DNA of 64,000 nucleotides from Actinokineospora fastidiosa (GTDB lineage: Bacteria; Actinomycetota; Actinomycetes; Mycobacteriales; Pseudonocardiaceae), in assembly GCF_014648415.1 (NCBI RefSeq), contig NZ_BMRB01000004.1, forward strand, positions 124,001 through 188,000, given 5' to 3'. Below the pieces are notes generated by a model. It did no database searches, was not told where the DNA came from, and saw nothing but the letters and a program-made list of their open reading frames with translations. How positions within the stretch are numbered: position 1 is the stretch's first letter; the number at the start of each line of letters is the position of its first letter. Positions 17,917 through 26,877 of this stretch are shown piece after piece. Position numbers and translations under genes: made by a program.

Positions 17917-18717
17917 ATGAAGCAGGAAACCAAGCAGGGCGAGACCGTGCTGGCGGTCCGCCGCGGCCCGGTGCTCGTGCTGACGCTGAACCGGCCCGAC
18001 CGGCTCAACGCCTGGAACGACGAGCTCGAACGGCGCTACTTCGCGCTCCTCGACGAGGCCGAGGCCGACCCCGGGGTCCGCGCGATCGTGGTGACCGGGG
18101 CGGGCCGGGGCTTCTGCGCGGGCGCGGACATGGCGGACCTCCAGCGGATCGGCGCCGACGAGATCGACTCGGTCGAGCGGCCCCGGCCGAGGACCTTCCC
18201 GATGACCGTGCGCAAGCCGCTGATCGCCGCGATCAACGGCGCGGCCGCCGGGCTCGGGCTGGTGGAGGCCCTGTACTGCGACATCCGGTTCGCCACGCCC
18301 ACGGCGAAGCTGACCACCGCGTTCGTCCGGCGCGGCCTGATCGCCGAGTACGGGATGGCCTGGCTGCTGCCCCGGCTCGTCGGCACCAGCACGGCGCTCG
18401 ACCTGCTGATGTCCGGTCGCGTGGTCACCGGCGAGGAGGCGCGCGCGCTCGGCCTGGTCGACCGCGTGGTCGAGCCGGACGCGCTGCTCGACGCCGCCGT
18501 GGACTACGCGACCGAGCTGGCGACGCTGTGCTCGCCGGAGTCGATGCGGATCATCAAGGAGCAGGTCCGCGCCGCGCTGGACTCGGAGTTCGCCGACGCG
18601 GTCGCCGAGGCCGACCGGCTGATGGTCGAGTCGTTCCGGCACCCGGACGCGGCCGAGGGCGTGGCGAGCTACCTGGCGAACCGGCCGCCCGCGTTCCGGC
18701 CGCTGGCCCCCCGGTGA
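17917..18717 (+). CDS. Enoyl-CoA hydratase/isomerase (crotonase family)
   Basis: The 266-residue crotonase-fold protein shows the oxyanion-hole segments AGRGFCAGADM and INGAAAGLGL, and FVRRGLIAEYGMAWLLPRLVG. Most residues fit an enoyl-CoA hydratase of beta-oxidation. It lies 20 bases after the transporter and 4 bases before the ligase. Confidence 0.88.
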   Translation: MKQETKQGETVLAVRRGPVLVLTLNRPDRLNAWNDELERRYFALLDEAEADPGVRAIVVTGAGRGFCAGADMADLQRIGADEIDSVERPRPRTFPMTVRKPLIAAINGAAAGLGLVEALYCDIRFATPTAKLTTAFVRRGLIAEYGMAWLLPRLVGTSTALDLLMSGRVVTGEEARALGLVDRVVEPDALLDAAVDYATELATLCSPESMRIIKEQVRAALDSEFADAVAEADRLMVESFRHPDAAEGVASYLANRPPAFRPLAPR

Positions 18718-18721
18718 CGGG

Positions 18722-20215
18722 ATGCCGAACACAGCCGAAGCCCTCTGGCGGCACGCGAGCGCCACACCCGACCGCGTCGCGCTCCTCGGGGGCGGCGACG
18801 TGTGGACCTACCGGGAGCTGCGCGACCGCGTCGCCGCCGTCGCGGGCCACCTGCGCGAGGTCGGCGTGCGGCCGGGCGATCGCGTGCTGCTGGTGGCACC
18901 GTCCGTGCCCGAGTTCGTCGGCGCGTACTACGGCGTCCACGCCGTGGGAGCCATCGCCGTCACGGCGAACACGATGTCGACCGGGCCCGAGCTGGAGCAC
19001 ATCGGCACGGACGCGGGCGTGGTGTTCGTCCTGAGCTGGGACGGGGTCGGGCAGGCGCCGGGGAGGGCGGCCGAGGCGCTGGGCGTCCCGTGCCTGCCGC
19101 TCGTCCCCGGCCTGGTCGGCTTCGACCGCGGCGGCGCGGTCGAGACGCCGCCCGCGACCCCGGCGGACGCCACGGCCGCAATCCTCTACACCTCGGGCAC
19201 GACCGGACGTCCGAAGGGCGCCCAGCTGACCCACGGCAACCTGGAGGCGTCCGGCGCGATCCTGCGCGCGAGCCACGGCATCACCGCCGCCGACCGGGGC
19301 GCGACCGCGCTGCCGCTGTTCCACGTGTACGGGCAGGCGTGCGTCATGAACGTCGCGATGCAGGCCGGGGCGAGCCTGGCGCTGCTGGCGCGGTTCGAGC
19401 CCTCGGCCATGCTGTCGCTGCTGCGGGAGACGGAACCGACCTTCCTCGCGGGGGTGCCGACCATGTGGAACGCGCTCCTGCACGCCGCGGGGGCGGGCGG
19501 GGCCGGGGAGTTCGCCGGACTGCGCCACGCCTCGTCCGGCGGGGCCTCCCTGCCCGCGGAGGTCATGCGCGCCTTCGAGGAGCGGTTCGGGTGCGCGATC
19601 CTGGAGGCGTACGGGCTGACGGAGACGTGCGGGGCGGCGACCTATCAGGACCCCGGCAGGCCCTATAAGCCCGGACATGTGGGCATTCCGCTGCCTGGGT
19701 GCGCCATCGCCATCCGGGACGAGGGCGGGGCCGACCTCCCGGCTGGCGAGGTCGGCGAGGTCCACATCAGCGGGCCGGTCGTGATGAAGGGGTACTGGAA
19801 CCGCCCCGACGCCACGGCCGAGGTCCTGCGCGACGGCTGGCTCCGCACGGGCGACCTCGGGACCCTGGACGCCGACGGCGACCTGCGGATCGTCGACCGC
19901 AAGAAGGACATGATGATTCGGGGCGGCTACAACGTCTATCCAAGCGAGGTCGAGGAGGTCCTGTACGGGCATCCGGACATCGTGGAGGCCGCGGTGGTCA
20001 GCGTGCCTGATGACCACTACGGGGAGGAGGTGGCCGCGGTCATCACCCTGCGGCCGGGCGCCGAACTCGCCACCGAGGACCTGCGCGCGTGGGCGAAGGA
20101 ACGGCTGTCGGCCTACAAGGTCCCGCACCTGGTGGCCGTGGTCGACGAACTCCCCAAGGGGCCGACGGGCAAGATCCTCAAACGGGCGATCGACCGGACC
20201 GTGTTCAGCCGCTGA
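18722..20215 (+). CDS. Acyl-CoA ligase (AMP-forming, FadD-like)
   Basis: The 497-residue adenylating enzyme has P-loop YTSGTTGRPKGA, LPLFHVYGQ, EAYGLTETCG, WLRTGDLG and a C-terminal domain ending PKGPTGKILKR with the catalytic Lys. It activates a carboxylic acid to its CoA ester and so would start the pathway. It ends the plus-strand block; its last 11 bases overlap the end of the convergent regulator gene. Confidence 0.92.
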   Translation: MPNTAEALWRHASATPDRVALLGGGDVWTYRELRDRVAAVAGHLREVGVRPGDRVLLVAPSVPEFVGAYYGVHAVGAIAVTANTMSTGPELEHIGTDAGVVFVLSWDGVGQAPGRAAEALGVPCLPLVPGLVGFDRGGAVETPPATPADATAAILYTSGTTGRPKGAQLTHGNLEASGAILRASHGITAADRGATALPLFHVYGQACVMNVAMQAGASLALLARFEPSAMLSLLRETEPTFLAGVPTMWNALLHAAGAGGAGEFAGLRHASSGGASLPAEVMRAFEERFGCAILEAYGLTETCGAATYQDPGRPYKPGHVGIPLPGCAIAIRDEGGADLPAGEVGEVHISGPVVMKGYWNRPDATAEVLRDGWLRTGDLGTLDADGDLRIVDRKKDMMIRGGYNVYPSEVEEVLYGHPDIVEAAVVSVPDDHYGEEVAAVITLRPGAELATEDLRAWAKERLSAYKVPHLVAVVDELPKGPTGKILKRAIDRTVFSR

Positions 20216-20804
20216 CCCGGGGGTCGCGCCTGGTGCGGGCGCGGATGTGGATGCGCTCACCCTGCTTGCCGAAGAGGCTGAGCACCTCCACGTCCGCCCG
20301 CCCGGCGGCGCCGAACCAGTGCGGCGTCCGGCAGTCGAACTCGGCGGCCTCGCCGGGACCCAGCACCACGTCCTGGTCGCCCAGCATGACCCGGAGACGA
20401 CCGCGCAGCACGTAGAGCCATTCGTACCCGGCGTGCGTGCGCAGCCGAGGCTCGGCGTCCTCGGGCGGGATGATCATCTTGTAGGCGCGCGGCTCGCTCT
20501 GCTGCCGGGTCAGCGGGATCAGCACCCGACCGTCCACCCGCGCCGACGTCTGCGGCACCCGAGGATCCACGACCCGGGGCGCGGACACGATCTCGTCGAG
20601 CCGCAGCCCGAGCGCGGCGGTGATCGGCAACAGCAACTCAAGACTGGGACGGCGCTGCCCGGACTCCAACCGCGACAGGGTGCTGGTGGAGATACCGGTG
20701 GTGCGGCTGAGTTCGGCCAGCGTCACCCCCTTCTTTTCCCGAGCACGCCGCAGACGGGGCGCGATCTGGTCGATCGCCGCGGCGACGGTGGGCTGGTCCT
20801 CCAT
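20205..20804 (-). CDS. XRE-cupin transcriptional regulator
   Basis: The 199-residue protein has an N-terminal XRE helix-turn-helix (VTLAELSRTTGISTSTLSRLE, about residues 27-47) and a C-terminal cupin sensor domain (AGYEWLYVLRGRLRVMLG). ATG 20804 is the start. Longer in-frame readings run upstream across the dyad at 20835. Regulators of this type bind palindromes near their own promoter, and the dyad 31 bases upstream fits autoregulation. The divergent MFS gene region is the natural second target. Confidence 0.85.
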   Translation of the reverse strand: MEDQPTVAAAIDQIAPRLRRAREKKGVTLAELSRTTGISTSTLSRLESGQRRPSLELLLPITAALGLRLDEIVSAPRVVDPRVPQTSARVDGRVLIPLTRQQSEPRAYKMIIPPEDAEPRLRTHAGYEWLYVLRGRLRVMLGDQDVVLGPGEAAEFDCRTPHWFGAAGRADVEVLSLFGKQGERIHIRARTRRDPRVSG

Positions 20805-21174
20805 GGGCCCCAGTCCACCACCCTGTCCCGATTTCGGCAAGAACGTTTGCCGGAACCGCCCGACACTGCGGATGCTGCGGGCGGAGGTGATGACCATGGA
20901 TTCCCCATGGGACAGGGACGTTCCGGGCGCGGCCGCCGTCTCCAGGCGCGCGGCCGGAGCCGGGACAGCGCCAGCCCGCACCGCGCGGAGCGGCTCGCCC
21001 GGACCATCGCTGCGCCCGGCGAGGACCGACGCCACCGGCAGGGCAGGAGAAGCCAGGGTGCGCGTGGTCCACGCGCCGAACGTCCGCTCGGTGGCCTGCT
21101 CATCGAGCAGGCGGGGCGAAGGCGAGTGTGGTCGGCGTGGCGGGCCGATGCTCGTATGGCGAAGGAGCCAGCCG
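20805..21174. other. Intergenic region with regulator dyad, otherwise featureless
   Basis: Apart from the dyad near 20835 this 370-base stretch shows no convincing protein. Frames run open on both strands only because of base composition. Its last ~70 bases already resemble the repeat unit that follows (GCAGGCGGGGCGAAGG, then GGCGAAGGAG). Confidence 0.45.
20835..20852. promoter_or_regulatory. Dyad CGGCAA-N6-TTGCCG, probable operator of the XRE-cupin regulator
   Basis: Perfect 6-bp inverted arms separated by six bases lie just upstream of the regulator start. Size and place suit an XRE dimer. Binding is inferred. Confidence 0.5.
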
Positions 21175-21925
21175 ATGAGCGCGGTCGTCGGCGAGGTGCA
21201 GGCCGCCGGGCGGTGGCCGGTTGGGGTGTATCTGTTGTCCTACAACCTGTTTGCGGTGGGCAGTGCCGGGTTCTTGATGGTGGGTGTCTTCCCGGTGGGC
21301 GCTGCTCGTCGGGCAGGTGAGGTGAGGGGGTGTGTGGTCGGTGTCGGCGGGTCGTCGTTGGGGTGGCGAAGGAGCCGGTGGGTGAGCGCGGTCGTCGGGG
21401 AGGTGCGGGTTGGCGACCGGTTGTCCGTTGGGTTGCACCTGTTGTCGTTCGGTCTGTTTGCGGTGGGCAGTGCCGGGTTCTTGATTGCGGGTGTCTTCCC
21501 GGTGGGCGCTGCTCGTCGGGCAGGTGGGGCGGAGGGGTGTGTGGTTGGTGTTGGCGGGTCGTCGTTGGGGTGGCGAAGGAGCCGGTGGGTGAGCGTGGTC
21601 GTCGGCGAGGTGTGGGTTGGCAATCGGTTGCCGGTGGGGGTGTATCTGTTGCCCCTCGGTCTGTTTGCGGTGGGTAGCGCCGAGTTTCTGATGGCGGGCG
21701 TCCGCTCGGGGTGCGGCGTTGCTCTCCCGGCAGGTGGGGCGAAGGTGCGTGTGGTCGGCGTCGCGGGTCGTTGCTCGGATGGGGAAGGGGTCGGTCGGTG
21801 AGTGCGGTTGTCGGTGGGGTGCGGGTTGGCGGGCGGTTGCCGGTGGGGGTGTATCTGTTGTCGTTCAGCCTGTTCGCGATGGGTTCGGCTGAGTTCCTGA
21901 TGGCGGGAGTCCTCCCCGCGGTGGC
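21105..21925 (+). repeat. Four tandem copies of the 5' end of an MFS transporter gene (207-bp unit)
   Basis: A unit holding a ribosome site (GAAGGAG), a start codon (ATG 21175, GTG 21382, GTG 21589, GTG 21798) and the first transmembrane helix of the transporter (pattern VGVYLLSF-LFAVGSA-FLMAGV) occurs four times. Start-to-start spacing is 207, 207 and 209 bases. Copies 1-3 are close in sequence but diverged; copy 4 runs into the full gene. The unit boundary lies just after the first helix, where copies 1-3 switch to FPVGAARRAG instead of the LPAVASDLG of the real gene. Confidence 0.85.
21175..21801 (+). CDS. Possible 208-residue product of the duplicated 5' ends (three repeated membrane helices)
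   Basis: Because the first two spacings are multiples of three, copies 1-3 of the repeat join in one frame from ATG 21175. The predicted protein has three near-identical hydrophobic helices at roughly 70-residue intervals, joined by Gly/Arg/Trp-rich linkers. Its TGA (21799-21801) overlaps the GTG start of the true transporter (GTGA), so it could act as a coupled leader. The linkers translate former non-coding DNA, and I doubt it is a functional protein. It is recorded because the frame has been kept open. Confidence 0.25.
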   Translation: MSAVVGEVQAAGRWPVGVYLLSYNLFAVGSAGFLMVGVFPVGAARRAGEVRGCVVGVGGSSLGWRRSRWVSAVVGEVRVGDRLSVGLHLLSFGLFAVGSAGFLIAGVFPVGAARRAGGAEGCVVGVGGSSLGWRRSRWVSVVVGEVWVGNRLPVGVYLLPLGLFAVGSAEFLMAGVRSGCGVALPAGGAKVRVVGVAGRCSDGEGVGR

Positions 21926-22974
21926 CAGCGATCTTGGTGTTTCGCTGTCCTCGGCGGGCTGGCTGATCACCGCGTTCGCGCTGGGGGGTCGTCGTCGGGG
22001 GGCCGCCGTTCGCTGTGCTTAGTCTGGGGTGGCCTCGGCGTACGACGCTGCTGGTCACGCAGCTCGTCTTCGCCGTTGCCGTGGCGGTTGGGCTGGTTGC
22101 TGATCACTGGGTGTTGCTGGTCACCCGGTTCGTGGCCGGGCTCGCCTACGCCGGGTTCTTCGCCGTGGCCGCGGTGACCGCCATCGGGCTGGTCACGCCG
22201 GACCGCAACGCCCGTGCCTCAGGGGTGGTCGTCAGCGGGCTCAGCGTCGCCATGGTCGCGGGCGGCCCGGCGGGCACGCTGCTCAGCCACCTCACGGACT
22301 GGCGGGGCGGGTTCTGGGGCGTGGTCGTCCTGACCCTCGCGGGCGCGGTCGCCTGCGCGGTCGGGTTGCCCGCCACGCGACCCGCGGCCGCGCCGAGCCT
22401 TGCCGGGGAACTGGCCACGATGCGGAAGCCGCGCCTGTGGGGCGTCTACGCGACCACCATCCTGAGCACGGCCGCGTACATGATCTCCTTCAACTACCTC
22501 GCGGCGGTCCTCGCCGACGTCACCGGCATCGCGGAGGCGTGGGTCCCGGGCGTGCTCGCGCTGTTCGGGGTCGGCGCGTTCGTCGGCCTGTCGGTCGGCG
22601 GGCGGGTCGCCGACCGGCGGCCGCACCACGCGCTCGTCGGCGGTGCGGTCGGCGTCGCGGTCCTCTCCGCGCTCCTCGCGGTGCTCGCCGAGCACCCGGT
22701 GGTCGTCGTGCCGGTCGTCTTCCTGCTCGGGATCGCGGCCTTCGTGCTCAATCCCGCCCTCTACGGGCGGGTGTTCGCCATCGCCGCGGCCGCGCCGACC
22801 CTCGCGGGCGCCACCACCGTCTCCGCGTTCCAGCTCGGCATCAGCCTCACCCCGGTCTTCGCCGCCACGGCGCTCGACCTGGGCGCCCCGGTGACCGCCG
22901 TGTCGTGGATCGGCGGAATCCTGGCCTTGGCCACGATCCCGCTCATCCTCATCGACCGGACGGCCCGGCCGTGA
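21798..22974 (+). pseudogene. MFS drug-efflux type transporter (Cmx/AraJ-like), frameshifted in a G run
   Basis: Read from GTG 21798, the first 60 residues (YLLSFSLFAMGSAEFLMAGV..., LITAFALG) are in frame 3. The rest, to 22974, is in a different frame (from about LSLGWPRRTTLLVTQLVF). The break is at the run of six G at 21983-21988. With five G the protein reads LGVVVGGPPFAVLSLGWPRR, as in the family, giving an intact 12-helix exporter of ~390 residues. This is either a real inactivating insertion or a homopolymer sequencing error. The family exports chloramphenicol-like drugs or sugars; no substrate can be named. Confidence 0.75.
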
Positions 22975-22976
22975 CC

Positions 22977-23600
22977 TCAGCCGCCCCGCAGCAGAGTCTC
23001 GAACGACGGCGTGCCGCCGAAGGGCCCGTCGAGCCCCTTGTCCGGGGCCGCCTGCCGACGCCCGGCCATGAGGTCGGCCAGCTCGCCCGCCGCCCGGTCG
23101 ATCCGGGTGGCCAGCGCCCGGTCGACGCCGCCGTCGCCGCCCCAGTCCTCCGGGGCCGCGAAGACCCCGGTGGGGACGGCGATGGCGCGCAGGTAGGCGA
23201 ACAGCGGCCGCATGGCGTGCTCGACCACCAGCGAGTGCCGGGCCGTGCCCGCGGTCGCGGCCAGCAGGACGGGCTTGCCGACCAGCGTCTCCTTGTCCAG
23301 CACGTCGAAGAAGGTCTTGAACAGGCCGCTGTAGGAGGCGGAGAACACCGGGGTGACGGCGATGACGCCGTCGGCCCCGGCGACCGCGTCGATCGCGCCC
23401 CGCAGCGACTCGGTGGCGAAACCCGTCACCAGGTTGTCGGCGAGGGCGCGGGCGTGGTCGCGCAGCTCGACGACCTCGACGGCCGGGTCGCCGCCCCGCT
23501 CGCGCAGGGCGGCGGCCGTCGCGGCGGCGAGCCGGTCGGCCAGCAGCCGGGTGGACGAGGGCACGCTCAGCCCGGCGCTGACGACGGCGAGGGTGCTCAT
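22977..23600 (-). CDS. NAD(P)H-dependent FMN reductase
   Basis: The 207-residue flavodoxin-fold protein (NADPH-dependent FMN reductase family, CE1759-like) starts VVSAGLSVPSSTRLLADRL and has TPVFSASYSGLFKTFFDVL. It supplies reduced flavin. Its ATG 23600 overlaps the stop of the monooxygenase gene upstream (ATGA), so the two are co-made as a two-component system. Confidence 0.88.
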   Translation of the reverse strand: MSTLAVVSAGLSVPSSTRLLADRLAAATAAALRERGGDPAVEVVELRDHARALADNLVTGFATESLRGAIDAVAGADGVIAVTPVFSASYSGLFKTFFDVLDKETLVGKPVLLAATAGTARHSLVVEHAMRPLFAYLRAIAVPTGVFAAPEDWGGDGGVDRALATRIDRAAGELADLMAGRRQAAPDKGLDGPFGGTPSFETLLRGG

Positions 23601-24745
23601 CGGACCTCGACCTCCTCGGTGACCTGCCCGGTGACGCCGTCCGCCGCCGCGTACACGGTGGCGTCCTTCGCCCCGCCCTTGGCCGCGACGCGCGCGGCGT
23701 GCGTGGGGGCGTCGGGGACGTGCGCGGGCCTGCGCGCGGCGAACTCCTTGCGCAGCACCGGCACGACCTCCTCGCCCAGCAGGTCCAGCTGTTCGAGCAC
23801 CGTCTTCAGCGGCAGCCCGGCGTGGTCGATGAGGAACAGCTGGCGCTGGTAGTCGCCGACGTAGTCGCGGAAGCCCAGCGTCCGCTCGATGACCTGCTGC
23901 GGGCTCCCGACGGTCAGCGGCGTCTCCCGGCTGAACTCCTCCAGCGACGGGCCGTGGCCGTAGACCGGCGCGTTGTCGAAGTACGGCCGGAACTCCCGCA
24001 CGGCGTCCTGGCTGTTCTTGCGCAGGAACACCTGTCCGCCCAGGCCGACGATGGCCTGGTCGGCCGAGCCGTGGCCGTAGTGCTCGAACCGGCGGCGGTA
24101 GAACTCCACCATCCGCTGGGTGTGCTCCGGGGGCCAGAAGATGTGGTTGTGGAAGAAGCCGTCGCCGTAGTACGCGGCCTGCTCGGCGATCTCCGGGGAC
24201 CGGATCGAGCCGTGCCACACGAACGGCGCGACGCCGTCCAGCGGCCGCGGCGTCGAGGTGAAGCTCTGCAGCGGCGTGCGGAACTTGCCGGACCAGTCGA
24301 CGACGTCCTCGTCCCACAGCTTGCGCAGCAGCGCGTAGTTCTCGATCGCCAGCGGGATGCCGTTGCGGATGTCCTGGCCGAACCAGGGGTAGACCGGGCC
24401 GGTGTTGCCCCGGCCCAGCATCAGGTCCACTCGGCCGTCGGCCAGGTGCTGCAGCATCGCGTAGTCCTCGGCGATCTTCACCGGGTCGTTGGTGGTGATC
24501 AGCGTCGTCGCCGTCGACAGGCGCAGGCGCGAGGTCCGCGCGGCGATGTAGGCCAGCGTCGTGGTCGGGGAGGACGAGAAGAACGGCGGGTTGTGGTGCT
24601 CGCCCAGGGCGAAGACGTCCAGCCCGACCTCCTCGGTCTTGCGCGCGATCGCCAGGACCGCCTTGATCCGCTCCGCCTCCGACGGCGTGCGGCCCGTCGT
24701 GGGGTCGGTGGTGATGTCACTGACCGAGAAGACACCGAACTCCAT
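23597..24745 (-). CDS. LLM-class flavin-dependent monooxygenase
   Basis: The 382-residue TIM-barrel protein belongs to the luciferase-like (CE1758-type) family. Signs are MEFGVFSVSDIT, FALGEHHNPPF, TATTLITTNDPVKIAEDYA and LMLGRGNTGPVYPWFG. It uses reduced flavin from the coupled reductase to oxidise an organic or sulfur compound, not identifiable here. ATG 24745 follows GGAGG. Twin boxes upstream suggest a dedicated regulator. Confidence 0.88.
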   Translation of the reverse strand: MEFGVFSVSDITTDPTTGRTPSEAERIKAVLAIARKTEEVGLDVFALGEHHNPPFFSSSPTTTLAYIAARTSRLRLSTATTLITTNDPVKIAEDYAMLQHLADGRVDLMLGRGNTGPVYPWFGQDIRNGIPLAIENYALLRKLWDEDVVDWSGKFRTPLQSFTSTPRPLDGVAPFVWHGSIRSPEIAEQAAYYGDGFFHNHIFWPPEHTQRMVEFYRRRFEHYGHGSADQAIVGLGGQVFLRKNSQDAVREFRPYFDNAPVYGHGPSLEEFSRETPLTVGSPQQVIERTLGFRDYVGDYQRQLFLIDHAGLPLKTVLEQLDLLGEEVVPVLRKEFAARRPAHVPDAPTHAARVAAKGGAKDATVYAAADGVTGQVTEEVEVR

Positions 24746-24762
24746 CTCATCCTCCAAGTAGA

Positions 24763-24808
24763 TGACGTGTCAACTACATCGGGATCAACCTACCTGACAC
24801 GTCAACTA
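24763..24808. promoter_or_regulatory. Twin operator boxes upstream of the flavin monooxygenase operon
   Basis: TGACGTGTCAACTA (24763-24776) and TGACACGTCAACTA (24795-24808) are direct repeats. Their 10-base cores, TGACGTGTCA and TGACACGTCA, are also reverse complements of each other. They are 32 bases apart, about three helical turns, immediately before the monooxygenase start. The matching regulator is not evident. Confidence 0.6.
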
Positions 24809-25020
24809 TTCCCAGGGCATAGGCGCGGACGATGGTCTGGTCGACAGCGTTGCCCCTGGTGTCCTTGGCCTGGGCCCGGAGGGAGACGAACCGGGCGTCC
24901 GCCGGGTGGGTCAGCGCCGCGTGCCAGCGGTCACCCACCCTGACCAGCGGCGTCGGCGCCCAGGTGAGGCGCTCGTCGTAGGACGTGGACCGCGAGTCCA
25001 GCTGGCCCCGTGGTTCTCGG
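24795..25020 (-). pseudogene. Remnant of a subtilisin-family (S8) peptidase C-terminal region
   Basis: Minus-strand translation gives SYDERLTWAPTPLVRVGD, RWHAALTHPADARFVSLRAQ and GNAVDQTIVRAYALG. This pattern is seen at the C-terminal end of large secreted actinomycete S8 peptidases. Nothing resembling the catalytic part is found upstream, and the frame is not continuous beyond about 25020. This is a truncated relic. The stretch from there to 25296 shows no further recognisable protein, though a Pro/Arg-rich open frame continues. Confidence 0.55.
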
Positions 25021-25296
25021 CAGGGCTGGGCCGAAGACCGCGACGTTCCACCTGCGGACCCCCGGCTGGGAGACCGGCGGCGGGGGCGCCGTCGGCTAGC
25101 AGTGACCCGCCCGCCATGGCGTCGACGAACCCGGCGCCCGGTCCGTGGCCGACCGTTTGCGTCCTGATCAGATCGCTGTCCGGGAAGTGTCTGGTCAGCG
25201 TGGCAGGCATGCGGCCGTCGTCGGTCCAGCGGAGGTTGTACCTGGACGGCGCAGTAGGGGAGGGACGGCGCCGCCGCGCCGCCCCTCCCGGGTGGA

Positions 25297-26766
25297 TCAG
25301 CCCCTGCGCCACTTCTGGTTCGCGCCGCCGGTGCACTCCCACTGCTGGAGCGGTGTGCCGCTGCCGCCCCACGCGGTCACGTCGACGCACTTGTTCGCCT
25401 GCGGGTTGACCAGGTCGCCCGCCGCGCTGAGGACGAACTGCTGGGCCGGGTTGCCCGAGCAGCGGGCCAGCTGGATCGCCGCGCCGTTGTCGCGGGAGCC
25501 CCACGCGACGTCCATGCAGAGGCCGAACGCGCGGACCGTGCCGTCGCCGGGGAAGGTCCAGTTCTGCGCCGCGGTGCCGTTGCAGTCCCAGATCTGGAGC
25601 CGCTGGCCGTCGACGGCGTTGCTGTTGGGCACGTCGATGCACTTGTCCTGCCAGCCGATGATCCGGCTCGTGCTCCCTCCGCCCACTGTGGTCAGTTGCA
25701 GGCCGTACACGCCCAGGATCTCGTTGAGCGGCTGGAAAAGCGTCGTGCCGCCCGTGGAGCAGTTGCCCGACCCGCCCGAGGTGACGCCCTGGGCCTGGGT
25801 CCCGGCCAGCCACGCCCCGCCCGAGTCGCCGCCCTCCGCGCACGCCGTCGTCGACGTCAGGCCGTGCACGAGCCTGCCGGAGTAGTTCACGGTGACGTTC
25901 TTGGCCTGGATGGTGCCGCAGCGCCACCCGGTGGTGCGCCCGGAGCGGCACACCGACGCCCCGACGGCGGCCTCCTGGGAGCCGGTGACCGCCGCGCTGC
26001 CGCCGGAGTAGTTGTTGACGTACGGGGTCGGGGTCCAGTTGCCGTTCGTGCGCACCCAGCCGTAGTCGTTCTCCGGGAAGGACGACCCGGCGAACGTCCC
26101 CTGGCCGACGTTGTTGTACCCGAGCGTGGGGCTGCCGACGCCGCCGCAGTGGCCCGCGGTGACGAAGCCGCCGTTGTTGACGGAGAACCCGACCGAGCAC
26201 AGGGTGTTGCCGTTGATGACGTACTGGTCGCCGCCCCGGATGTCGTACAGCGGCCGGGGCCGCTGCCCGACGACCGCGCGGGCGGGCACCCCGGCCGCGC
26301 GGGCGAACGCCGCGGCGGCGCTCGCGGTGCCGCCCTCGACCACGACCGAGTTCGTCGCCGGGTCGGCGTACCAGGCGTAGACGTCCGGGCCGGGGGAGTG
26401 CCGGTCCAGTCGCGCCTTGTCGGCGATCAGCGCCCGCTCTGACCTGGCCACCGGCACCGGCTGCGCGCCCGCGGCCCGCACCGCGGCGGCGTCCGCGCGG
26501 TCGAGCACGCCGACCTTGAGGCCGCCGTCGTACCAGGCGCCGCCGAAGCGCTCGCCCAGCCGCTGCCGTAACGCCTGTTCCACCGGCACGGCCGCGGTCT
26601 CGGCGGCCTGGCGCACGGCGGCCTCGGCCGGGCGCCAGCCCAGGTCGCGGGCCAGGGCAGCGTGCAGCCCGTCGGGGGACGCGACGGGCTCGGCCTGGGC
26701 CGCCACCGGGGCACTGACCAGCGCGGCGGCCGTCAGGGCACAGCTCAACGTTATCCGCGTTCTCAC
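25297..26766 (-). CDS. Secreted alpha-lytic/streptogrisin-type serine protease with ricin-B lectin domain
   Basis: The 489-residue protein has a signal peptide (1-25), a pro-domain of alpha-lytic protease type (~30-170), an S1 protease domain with TAGHC (His), NDYGW (Asp) and GDSGGAW (Ser), and a C-terminal ricin B-type beta-trefoil (~365-489). The trefoil has three QxW-like repeats (CNGTAAQNW, CSGNPAQQF, CTGGANQKW). It should be secreted and self-process, binding glycans through the trefoil. GTG 26766 is the start, with AAGGAG seven bases upstream. Confidence 0.92.
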   Translation of the reverse strand: MRTRITLSCALTAAALVSAPVAAQAEPVASPDGLHAALARDLGWRPAEAAVRQAAETAAVPVEQALRQRLGERFGGAWYDGGLKVGVLDRADAAAVRAAGAQPVPVARSERALIADKARLDRHSPGPDVYAWYADPATNSVVVEGGTASAAAAFARAAGVPARAVVGQRPRPLYDIRGGDQYVINGNTLCSVGFSVNNGGFVTAGHCGGVGSPTLGYNNVGQGTFAGSSFPENDYGWVRTNGNWTPTPYVNNYSGGSAAVTGSQEAAVGASVCRSGRTTGWRCGTIQAKNVTVNYSGRLVHGLTSTTACAEGGDSGGAWLAGTQAQGVTSGGSGNCSTGGTTLFQPLNEILGVYGLQLTTVGGGSTSRIIGWQDKCIDVPNSNAVDGQRLQIWDCNGTAAQNWTFPGDGTVRAFGLCMDVAWGSRDNGAAIQLARCSGNPAQQFVLSAAGDLVNPQANKCVDVTAWGGSGTPLQQWECTGGANQKWRRG

Positions 26767-26877
26767 TACAGCTCCTTACGCAGGGAGGAGACGTGATGAG
26801 AGCTCTCTTCCGGAGCTTCGCAGGTGGTCTGGACCTCGTCAAGAGAGCGGTTACACGGACACTCGGAAATCTGACGA

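Noticed and set aside
20896-21174. Extra N-terminal coding sequence before the MFS 5' repeats
   Set aside because: The frame is open, but the Ala/Arg/Pro-rich product matches nothing and has no ribosome site. It looks non-coding.
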